Below are positions 37,064-43,547 of a stretch of 49,174 nt of DNA, one piece after another. Below the pieces are notes generated by a model. That model saw only the letters and a program-made list of their open reading frames with translations. It did no database searches and was not told the origin of the DNA. The translations under genes were made by a program, and so were the position numbers. Source of the DNA: an uncultured Porphyromonadaceae bacterium (GTDB lineage: Bacteria > Bacteroidota > Bacteroidia > Bacteroidales > Muribaculaceae); contig CAMNRO010000018.1 of NCBI GenBank assembly GCA_946553045.1, positions 1 through 49,174 on the forward strand, in the 5' to 3' direction. Position 1 is the first letter of the stretch. Each line of letters starts with the position of its first letter.

Positions 37064-37906
37064 ATGTTGACCTTCCAGAATCTTTCGTATAGTTACCGCA
37101 GCGGCTATCCGGTACTCAAGAATGTCAATGCCGCAGTCTCACCGGGCATATGTCTTCTGCTTGGCGAGAATGGCGCCGGAAAGACAACCCTTCTCGGCCT
37201 TAGCGCCGGTCTGTTGAGGGCCGAACGCGGCGCCGTGGAATTCGACGGTGCCAGTCCGGGCGACCGTCTGCCCTCGACAATGAGCGATATTTTCTATCTC
37301 TCCGACAGCTGGCAGAGCCCCTTTAAAGACATATATGCCACGGCGCGCTTCCATGGTGCGTTTTATCCGAATCTCGACTTCGACATGCTTGCATCCAATC
37401 TCGAGGCATTCGGTCTCACAGGCCATGAGAAACTCAAAAGTCTGTCGCTTGGCATGCGGCGCAAGACTTATATCGCATATGCGCTCGCTCTAAGGCCTCG
37501 CTTGCTTTTGCTCGACGAGCCTGCAAACGGCCTCGACATCGATTCGAAAAAGGAATTGCGCCGCATGGTGAGCCGTTGCATAGGCGATGACCAGACGGTG
37601 ATAATTTCGACCCACACGATTGCAGACCTCGAAGTGCTCTACGATACCATCATGCTTCTTCACAAAGGCGAGCTTCTTCTGTCGGTGTCTACAGCCGACA
37701 TATCTGAGAAACTCGGTTTCGTGACATCGTCAATGCCTGTTCAGGAGGCGCTGTATATGGAAACTGAGGGCGCATGCTTCAATGCCATTGTCCGCGCTGA
37801 AAGCCCCTATGGCTCCGCGATAGACTTCGAACTGCTTTATTCTGCAATAGTGAGCGGCAAGGCTCCGGAAATAATCGAAATACTGAAAGAAGATGGAAAA
37901 CAATAA
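37064..37906 (+). CDS. ABC transporter ATP-binding protein
   Basis: This 280-residue nucleotide-binding subunit drives the adjacent permease. ATG at 37064 is chosen because the ABC fold starts right there (MLTFQNLSYSYRSGYPVLKN). Motifs are Walker A GENGAGKT (34-41), signature LSLGMRRK, Walker B LLLLDEPANGLD and H-loop STH. The C-terminal ~70 residues form an extra domain (PVQEALYMETEGACFNAI). Regions upstream to 36956 stay open but look like an A/T- and pyrimidine-rich leader. The 3' end overlaps the permease start by 14 nt. GntR-linked two-component ABC systems of this type often handle envelope stress or peptides; the cargo here is unknown. Confidence 0.92.
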   Translation: MLTFQNLSYSYRSGYPVLKNVNAAVSPGICLLLGENGAGKTTLLGLSAGLLRAERGAVEFDGASPGDRLPSTMSDIFYLSDSWQSPFKDIYATARFHGAFYPNLDFDMLASNLEAFGLTGHEKLKSLSLGMRRKTYIAYALALRPRLLLLDEPANGLDIDSKKELRRMVSRCIGDDQTVIISTHTIADLEVLYDTIMLLHKGELLLSVSTADISEKLGFVTSSMPVQEALYMETEGACFNAIVRAESPYGSAIDFELLYSAIVSGKAPEIIEILKEDGKQ

Positions 37907-38699
37907 AATCAGCATACACCGCATAGGGCTTCTTTATAAATTCTACAGCCCGGCAATACGCCTGCTCCTTATCATATCAGGCACGGTCCTTCTTGGAGCC
38001 TATGCCCTTTGCCTCTACGGAGTTGTCATGACTCGTCAATATTTCAACGACGGTCCTTTCTTCCTCATATACTCCATGGGAGCCGGAATCGCCGGCTGGG
38101 TCTATATGGCCGGCCCGTTTATACTTCCGATGGTTTCTAACCGCGCTCTGATAACAACCCTCCCGGCATCATGGTCTGAAAAATGCATATTCATTTTCAG
38201 CTGGATTTTTGTGGTATATCCGCTTTATCTCGCCGTTCTGTGGTATGGAGCCACCGGTATATGCTCTTTGTTTACCGATGCCGCTTTTGTAAATGATGTC
38301 ATGATGACCCACGTAGCGGAAATGACCGGAGGTCTCGACGTTCGGACCATGGCGCAGAGCTCTCAGACTTTCAATGTGTTGAACAACATGTCGATGGTCG
38401 CACTGGCAGCACTTGTCATAGTTTCGGTGCGCCGCAACCGCTTCATTCTCGGTGTCGTAGGCCTTATTGTATGTTCATTTGTGGCATGGCTCATAGGCAT
38501 GGTGGTAGGCATTGTCGTTGTTGTAAAAAGTCAATTTATAGAGCAGGCCGCCGCCGGGGCTGCAGATCCCGAGGCATTCGCGCAGGAACTTCTCAACGAG
38601 ATTGCCGGTGCTTTCCCCTATGTCGGCATCTTCTCAGGACTTTTGTTGATAGTATGTATTGTCCTTACAATACGCAAAATTAGAATCAGACAGTGCTGA
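37893..38699 (+). CDS. ABC transporter permease
   Basis: This 268-residue inner-membrane subunit has about six hydrophobic helices (roughly 22-46, 58-80, 105-128, 165-182, 187-212, 243-262). A polar loop carrying DVRTMAQSSQTFN lies between helices 3 and 4. There is no recognisable substrate motif. It starts within the last codons of the ATPase gene and ends 2 nt before the GntR ATG, so the three genes form one tightly packed operon. Confidence 0.82.
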   Translation: MENNKISIHRIGLLYKFYSPAIRLLLIISGTVLLGAYALCLYGVVMTRQYFNDGPFFLIYSMGAGIAGWVYMAGPFILPMVSNRALITTLPASWSEKCIFIFSWIFVVYPLYLAVLWYGATGICSLFTDAAFVNDVMMTHVAEMTGGLDVRTMAQSSQTFNVLNNMSMVALAALVIVSVRRNRFILGVVGLIVCSFVAWLIGMVVGIVVVVKSQFIEQAAAGAADPEAFAQELLNEIAGAFPYVGIFSGLLLIVCIVLTIRKIRIRQC

Positions 38700-38701
38700 T
38701 T

Positions 38702-39067
38702 ATGGAATTCCGCACAGACAGACCTATATACAAGCAGATTGTAGACTATGCTTTCGGCTGCATTATTGGCGGTGGCTGGAGGCCGGGAGAGAAAGTGCCC
38801 TCAGTGCGCGAACTCGCCGTGAGCCTCGCCGTCAACAGCCATACGGTGCTGAAAGCCTACGATCAGCTGCAACTGCAGGGCATAATAATATCGCGCAGGG
38901 GCATGGGCTTTTATCTTGCCGATGATGCGCCCGAGCGAGTGCATGCCGGGCAGCGCGAAGAATTTTTTGAAAGCACACTGACCGGAGTGTTCGAAAGCAT
39001 GGATAATCTCGGCATTTCTATCGACGAGATTGTTGCGCGCTATGAAAACTTCAGAGCCGCGCGATAG
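38702..39067 (+). CDS. GntR-family transcriptional regulator, YtrA type
   Basis: This 121-residue repressor-like protein has an N-terminal winged helix (1-70: FRTDRPIYKQIVDY, GGGWRPGEKVPSVRELAVSLAVNSHTVLKAYDQLQLQGIIISRRGMGFYL). Its short helical C-terminal domain of about 45 residues is too small for a FadR or HutC effector domain, which is the YtrA pattern. The ATG at 38702 is preferred over GTG at 38693 because the GTG overlaps the permease stop. It probably regulates its own operon through a site near 36946-36969. Its position at the 3' end of the ABC operon is somewhat unusual, since the regulator is often first. Confidence 0.88.
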   Translation: MEFRTDRPIYKQIVDYAFGCIIGGGWRPGEKVPSVRELAVSLAVNSHTVLKAYDQLQLQGIIISRRGMGFYLADDAPERVHAGQREEFFESTLTGVFESMDNLGISIDEIVARYENFRAAR

Positions 39068-39083
39068 ACATGCCTCCCACAGC

Positions 39084-39118
39084 TGGAGCCCGAGTGAAAT
39101 GCTTGGGCTCCATGTTAT
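39084..39118 (+). terminator. Terminator of the ABC/GntR operon
   Basis: GGAGCCCGAG (39085-39094) pairs with CTTGGGCTCC (39102-39111), followed by a T-rich but interrupted tail. Confidence 0.7.
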
Positions 39119-39198
39119 TATCTCTTCACTTTAAAATAATCTAAGGTGCGATAGTAAACTTTCCGGCCTAAAATCAGTCTCATAACAAAAAAATTTCA

Positions 39199-39206
39199 TA
39201 ACTTTG
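39199..39206 (+). promoter_or_regulatory. -7 element upstream of tRNA-Arg
   Basis: TAACTTTG matches TAnnTTTG, 40 nt before the mature tRNA. No -33 TTG is at the expected distance. Confidence 0.45.
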
Positions 39207-39246
39207 CATACGCAAAACAGCCGAAAATAGCCATAACGAGGCTTAA

Positions 39247-39320
39247 GGTCCGGTAGCTCAGCTGGATAGAGCATCTGCCTTCTAAGCAGACGGTCATGCG
39301 TTCGAGTCGCATCCGGATCA
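39247..39320 (+). tRNA. tRNA-Arg (anticodon TCT)
   Basis: A full cloverleaf can be drawn: acceptor GGTCCGG/CCGGATC with one G-T pair; D arm GCTC...GAGC; anticodon arm TCTGC-CTTCTAA-GCAGA with TCT at loop positions 34-36; T arm ATGCG-TTCGAGT-CGCAT; discriminator A. No CCA is encoded. It decodes AGA. A strong hairpin terminator follows 10 nt later. Confidence 0.95.
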
Positions 39321-39330
39321 CGGATATTTA

Positions 39331-39365
39331 GAGAGGGTGTGTCAAAAATTGGCACACCCTCTTTC
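39331..39365 (+). terminator. Terminator after tRNA-Arg
   Basis: An AGAGGGTGTG/CACACCCTCT stem (39332-39341 with 39353-39362) is extended inward by a few A-T/C-G pairs around an A-rich loop and followed by TTTC. Confidence 0.8.
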
Positions 39366-39397
39366 GCTAATATACTGAAAAACATAAACCAAGGAAA

Positions 39398-39871
39398 ATG
39401 AGTCAGAAACCGTATAGCGGCGAGGCGAAGAGGGCGGACGAGGCCATGGCTTGGTTCGAAAATGTGCGCGGGCTCTTGTCGGCTGGCGGCTCGGTTGAGT
39501 TTGCGCCAAGGGGCTACAGCATGTGGCCGACAATTAGGCCGGGAAAAGACACTGTCTGTCTGCGGGCTGCGGCCGACTACCGTGTGTCCGATATCGTGCT
39601 TGCCGCGTGCGACAATCCACCTCTGCTTGTTCTCCATCGCATTGTGCGGCTTCTCCCCGACGGAGCTGTGCTGAGGGGCGATTCCAACCTCTATCAGACC
39701 GAGACATGCACCTTCGACGGCATTGCCGGTCGAGTCACCGCCATATCGAGAGACAGCCGCGATGTATCGTCGTCGGTCTCTACGCGTCTTCTGGCTATGC
39801 TTCAGCGATTTCCGGCCCTTGTAAGGCGCCCGGCGGTAAGAATTTTAAACCTGTGGAAGAATGGAATCTGA
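39398..39871 (+). CDS. S24/S26-family peptidase (signal-peptidase-like)
   Basis: This 157-residue protein contains the nucleophile motif RGYSMWPTIRPG (38-49, Ser41) and the second-box motif LVLHRIVRL (77-85) followed by VLRGDSN (91-97). Bacterial leader peptidases have a general-base Lys in this second box; here His80 occupies that place, as in Sec11/archaeal-type enzymes. No transmembrane segment is evident, so it may be cytosolic or peripheral. The gene overlaps the downstream ABC exporter by 11 nt. Such S24/S26 genes beside ABC exporters are found in Bacteroidales RiPP-like export clusters, but no precursor or modifying enzyme is adjacent here. Substrate processing is inferred. Confidence 0.8.
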   Translation: MSQKPYSGEAKRADEAMAWFENVRGLLSAGGSVEFAPRGYSMWPTIRPGKDTVCLRAAADYRVSDIVLAACDNPPLLVLHRIVRLLPDGAVLRGDSNLYQTETCTFDGIAGRVTAISRDSRDVSSSVSTRLLAMLQRFPALVRRPAVRILNLWKNGI

Positions 39872-41525
39872 CGGTTTCAAACGAGTTGGCCGCGACCTGG
39901 CCCGTCTATGGCGCGAATCGTATGGCACGCGGGGGCTCGCCCTGTGTACAGCGGCGGCCGGCTGCCTCAATGTGGCTGTCGCGCTGATGTTTATATGGGC
40001 AACCAAGCGTATAGTCGATTTTGCCGTCGGCCCCGCGCACACTATTCCGTCGGGCTATGTTGCTCTCCTTGTGGCGTGCCTGCTGCTCCAGCTGCTGATT
40101 CCGGCGCTGCGCCGCCGTCTCGAGACCGCAGCATTCATAAGATACTCCAACACCATGCGCAGCCGCCTGCTGGGCCATCTGCTCGGGGCGCGGTGGAGCG
40201 GACGCGGCGGCATGCACCACGGCGACGCCATAAGCCGCATGCGCGACGATGTCGACACGCTCGCCTCGCTCTCGTGCTCGACCATACCCGGCCTCGTGGC
40301 CGTTGCCATGCAGCTTGCCGGCGCATTTGTGTTTCTTGCCATGCTTGAGGCCAGGCTCGCTATTGCCGTGGTGTTCATAATGCCTGTGGCGCTTGTGGTG
40401 AGCAAGATATATGTCAAAAAAACGCGACGTGTCGCAGGCGAGATACGCCGTCAGGAGAGTGCCGTCCAGACCTTCCTTCAGGAAAGCCTCAGCCACCGCA
40501 CCCTTCTCTCCACGCTCATGGCCGGAGCGCGGCGCGTCGGCGATTTCGACACCATGCAGGCCTCTCTCGCAGGCCGTATCATGGAGCGTACAGGTATCTC
40601 CATCTATTCCAATGCCGTCATCTCGGCCGGTTTCATGGCGGGCTATGCCGTCACATTCCTCTGGAGCGCCTACGGCCTGGCCGCGGGTCTGGTATCGTTC
40701 GGCATGATGACAGCGTTCCTGCAGCTCGTGGCCCAGGTGCAACGGCCAGTGCTCGACCTTTCGCGGCGTATTCCCGCCTTCATCAATGCCTCGGTGGCGC
40801 TCGACCGCATAGACGGCATCCTGGCGATACCCCTGGAGGATTATACGGCCCCTCATGCCGCCGCCGGCACTCCTGCGGGCCTGTGTTTCGACAGTGTGAG
40901 CTACCGCTACCCCGACGGCGACCATACGGTGATATGCGGCCTCTCGCACGATTTCCGGCCCGGCAGCGTCACTGCTGTCACCGGCCCCACCGGCAGCGGC
41001 AAGAGCACCCTTCTCAGGCTCATGCTCGGCCTTGTAGAGCCTGTTTCTGGTGCGGCGCGCTTCTATACAGCCACAGGCGAGAGCGGGCCCATATCGGCCG
41101 CTCTGAGACGCAATATCGTCTATGTGCCGCAGGGCAACACGCTCGTGTGCGGCACCGTCCGCGACAATTTGCGGCTTGCCAACCCCGATGCCACCGACCA
41201 AGAGATGGCACTGGCGCTCAAAGCCGCCGTAGCCGATTTCGTGCTCGAGCTTCCCGACGGCCTCGACACCCAGTGCTTCGAGGGCGGAGGCGGATTCAGC
41301 GAGGGCCAGGCCCAGCGCATAGCCATAGCGCGTGGCCTGCTCAGAAAGGGCTCTGTCATTCTGCTCGACGAGCCGACATCGGCCCTCGACCCCGAAACCG
41401 AGCTCCAATTCCTGTCGCGCTTCCTCGGCTATGTCGCCTCGGAGAGCACCATAATCATTGTCACGCACCGTCCGGCCGTGCTGTCCTATTGCACCGACGT
41501 CCTCGAAATTCAGCCTTCCCTCTAA
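39861..41525 (+). CDS. ABC exporter with fused membrane and ATPase domains
   Basis: This 554-residue half-transporter has a transmembrane domain with about six helices (30-320) and an ATPase domain (338-554). Walker A is GPTGSGKS (375-382), Q-loop Gln424, signature FSEGQ (479-483), Walker B VILLDEP (499-505) and H-loop His536. It lacks a C39 peptidase domain, so any cleavage of cargo would have to come from the overlapping S24/S26 peptidase. Base composition is visibly richer in GC than the flanking genes; long antisense frames across it are a by-product of that. The gene is followed by the palindromic repeat element rather than a normal terminator. Cargo is unknown. Confidence 0.9.
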   Translation: MESDGFKRVGRDLARLWRESYGTRGLALCTAAAGCLNVAVALMFIWATKRIVDFAVGPAHTIPSGYVALLVACLLLQLLIPALRRRLETAAFIRYSNTMRSRLLGHLLGARWSGRGGMHHGDAISRMRDDVDTLASLSCSTIPGLVAVAMQLAGAFVFLAMLEARLAIAVVFIMPVALVVSKIYVKKTRRVAGEIRRQESAVQTFLQESLSHRTLLSTLMAGARRVGDFDTMQASLAGRIMERTGISIYSNAVISAGFMAGYAVTFLWSAYGLAAGLVSFGMMTAFLQLVAQVQRPVLDLSRRIPAFINASVALDRIDGILAIPLEDYTAPHAAAGTPAGLCFDSVSYRYPDGDHTVICGLSHDFRPGSVTAVTGPTGSGKSTLLRLMLGLVEPVSGAARFYTATGESGPISAALRRNIVYVPQGNTLVCGTVRDNLRLANPDATDQEMALALKAAVADFVLELPDGLDTQCFEGGGGFSEGQAQRIAIARGLLRKGSVILLDEPTSALDPETELQFLSRFLGYVASESTIIIVTHRPAVLSYCTDVLEIQPSL

Positions 41526-41553
41526 ACCATCAAATTAAGAAGCAGTAGGTGCG

Positions 41554-42198
41554 CGCATCAACGATTTCCGCAATACACTCTCGGCAAAAACCGCCGTCAG
41601 GCGGTTAAATATTCACACAGCCTATGGTTTAACCGCCACCAGGCGGTTATACCATAGGACAATGCGCCACAAACACCCCACAACCGCATAGCGGTTGAAT
41701 AAACTCCTGCGACGACGATATTCAACCGCCATGCGGTTGCCCCCCCCCGGTACGACGATGAACCTATGGTATGGCCGTTCTACCGAACGCCCAAACCATA
41801 GGCTATATGAATATTCAACCGCCGCTGGCGGTTGACGCTCCCGCAACAGATATGTCATAATAATTGCCATCAGTAGGGGCGCGCGTTCGGCGCGTGCGCG
41901 CATCAACGATTTCCGCAATACACTCTCGGCAAAAACCGCCGTTAGGCGGTTAAATAATCACACAGCCTATGGTTTAACCGCCATCAGGCGGTTATACCAT
42001 AGGACAATGCGCCACAAACACCCCACAACCGCATAGCGGTTGAATAAACTCCTGCGACGACGATATTCAACCGCCATGCGGTTGCCACCCCCCGGTACGA
42101 CGATGGACCTATGGTATGGCCGTTCAACCGAACGCCCAAACCATAGGCTGTGTGAATATTTAACCGCCTGACGGCGGTTTGCGGAAATCGTTGATGCG
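41554..42198. repeat. Composite palindromic repeat element with inverted ends and two 273-bp direct repeats
   Basis: This fills most of the 787-nt gap between convergent genes. Copy A (41551-41823) and copy B (41896-42168) align at a constant 345-nt offset with about nine mismatches (about 97% identity). Each copy carries about five short hairpins with stem AACCGC(C)/(G)GCGGTT and variable 3-4 nt loops. The outer ends are inverted repeats: 20 nt at 41554-41573 with 42179-42198, and 41 nt at 41590-41630 with 42138-42178, both perfect. The left end has 16 extra nt between the two blocks. No transposase is present. It could be a MITE-like or REP-like element. Short open frames in it are shared because the DNA is repeated, not because they look like genes. 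Confidence 0.85.
41589..41833. repeat. AACCGC/GCGGTT hairpin cluster in copy A
   Basis: Hairpins lie at 41589-41606, 41631-41648, 41681-41697, 41723-41739 and 41817-41833. The second is nested in an outer stem CCTATGGT/ACCATAGG (41621-41628, 41651-41658). The same positions plus 345 hold in copy B, where the last hairpin has a different loop (42162-42179). Confidence 0.85.
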
Positions 42199-42211
42199 GG
42201 GGGGGGGAAGG

Positions 42212-42252
42212 CAAAAAAAGAGGGGGCCTTCCAGGTTCGGAAGGTCCCCTCT
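42212..42252 (-). terminator. Intrinsic terminator of the minus-strand OmpA-family gene
   Basis: A 14-bp stem (42219-42232 with 42239-42252), loop AGGTTC, is followed on the minus strand by seven T residues (42218-42212). It is a strong terminator 60 nt after the stop codon. Confidence 0.92.
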
Positions 42253-42312
42253 CGGAGTAATTGTGGGTTCTGAATGTCATCGCGACAGCATGAACCCACG
42301 GATGCAGAGCAT

Positions 42313-43512
42313 TTACTTTTTCTGGCGTATGATTACAACTCGGCTGAGCGAGGGATCATTGAGGAACATATTGCCTACGCCGCCGTTCCACGACACGTCG
42401 AGACGCTCGGCTGCGATACCGAATTCCTTAACGAGGTATTCGCGTACCGACTGGGCGCGTTCGCGGCTGAGGGTTTCGTTGATTTCGGCGCTGCCGGTGG
42501 CTTTGTCGGCATAACCGATGACCGAGAATACGGTCGATTCGGGCGTAGACTTGATCATGTCGGCCACCATTTCGAGCTGGGCGCGGTCGGCGTTGGAGAG
42601 CGAGCTCACGTTGATGGGGAAGTAGATGAGATAGTTGCCGTTGGCGTTGACAACGGTGTTGTGCTGCACGGTTGTGCCGGCTTTCTCGCGTTCGAGCTTT
42701 TCGTTCTGGGCGATAAGTTCGGCCACGCGGCGGCGGAGTTCGTTTACGGCGTTGTTGTCGTATTCCACCACCTTCATCACGCGCGATTTCCAGCCGCGGG
42801 GAGCGAAGCGGTATGTTACGCCGGCGGTGACGCTGAGCATGGCGTCGAAGCTGCGGCGGCCTACCTCGCCGTCGAATTCATCGTTGGTAATCATGGCGCG
42901 GAGGTCGAGGTTGATGTCGAAAGCCTTCGATACGTGGAACATATTGAAGATACCGGCGTTGCCTATTACCGTGTTCTGATGGGGGTTGTTGTAGACATGG
43001 CCCCAGCCCACACCGATGTAGGGGGCGCAGCCATACACGCGGTTGGCATTGTAGCCGCCGATCATGTTTGTGAGGTCGAACATCACATCGGCGTGCAGAG
43101 TGAGATAGTTGATTTTCTGCTCGCAGAGATAGCCGTAGGCGTTGGTGAACTTGCCGGGCACTTCCTTGCCGGTGTTGTAGATGCCGCCGTTCTTGTCGCC
43201 CCAGGTCTGGGTGGCGCCTTTGGCGCTGAGACCACTGTACATCAGGCGTACGCCGATAGAGGGCGAGAACCATTTGCCCACGGCGATGTCGAGAGCCGGC
43301 GATATGCGGTCGCCGAACTTGGCCTGACGGTCGTGGTCGCCGAAGAACATCTGCGGGCCGGCGCCTACGCTGATAAACCAGTTGCTGCGGCCGTCGGGAG
43401 CGACGCTCGTCACCGTTTCGGTGTAGGTCTCAGTTGCGACCTCGGCTACTTCCTGTGCCGAGATGCCCAAAGCGGCGGTTGCCGCAATGGCTGTCAATAG
43501 ATACTTTTTCAT
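42313..43512 (-). CDS. OmpA-family outer-membrane protein
   Basis: This 399-residue protein has a signal peptide (1-19, GISA-QEV), a barrel domain (about 42-235: NWFISVGAGPQMFFGD, GKWFSPSIGVRLMYSG, YIGVGWGHVYN) and a coiled-coil linker (NELRRRVAELIAQNEKLEREKAG, about 258-280). The C-terminal OmpA/MotB-like peptidoglycan-binding domain (about 290-399) contains SVIGYADKATGSAEINETLSRERAQSV. Domain order matches the protein at 5923-7131, but the sequences differ enough to be distinct paralogues. It follows the fimbrillin-like lipoprotein by 35 nt on the same strand and is probably co-transcribed with it. Linkage to fimbrillin-like genes suggests an envelope anchor for surface fibres; this is inference. 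Confidence 0.92.
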   Translation of the reverse strand: MKKYLLTAIAATAALGISAQEVAEVATETYTETVTSVAPDGRSNWFISVGAGPQMFFGDHDRQAKFGDRISPALDIAVGKWFSPSIGVRLMYSGLSAKGATQTWGDKNGGIYNTGKEVPGKFTNAYGYLCEQKINYLTLHADVMFDLTNMIGGYNANRVYGCAPYIGVGWGHVYNNPHQNTVIGNAGIFNMFHVSKAFDINLDLRAMITNDEFDGEVGRRSFDAMLSVTAGVTYRFAPRGWKSRVMKVVEYDNNAVNELRRRVAELIAQNEKLEREKAGTTVQHNTVVNANGNYLIYFPINVSSLSNADRAQLEMVADMIKSTPESTVFSVIGYADKATGSAEINETLSRERAQSVREYLVKEFGIAAERLDVSWNGGVGNMFLNDPSLSRVVIIRQKK

Positions 43513-43547
43513 CTGATTGATTTTTAGTTAAAAAAGTGTTATATAGT

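Noticed and set aside
39906-41468. A 520-codon open frame antisense to the ABC exporter
   Set aside because: It exactly shadows a clear ABC transporter with all motifs, its composition is His/Arg/Glu/Gly-rich without domains, and it results from high GC at third codon positions.
41554-42198. CRISPR array
   Set aside because: Repeat units are hairpins of varying spacing with only two long copies and no regular unique spacers; no cas genes are present.
41622-42299. Similar short minus-strand frames in both 273-bp repeats (about 98 and 110 codons)
   Set aside because: Their similarity is explained by the DNA repeat. The frames run through hairpin stems, have Arg-rich unnatural composition and no credible start.
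39247-42312. Integrated island with att sites at tRNA-Arg
   Set aside because: I looked for a second copy of the tRNA 3' end downstream and found none, and no integrase is present.
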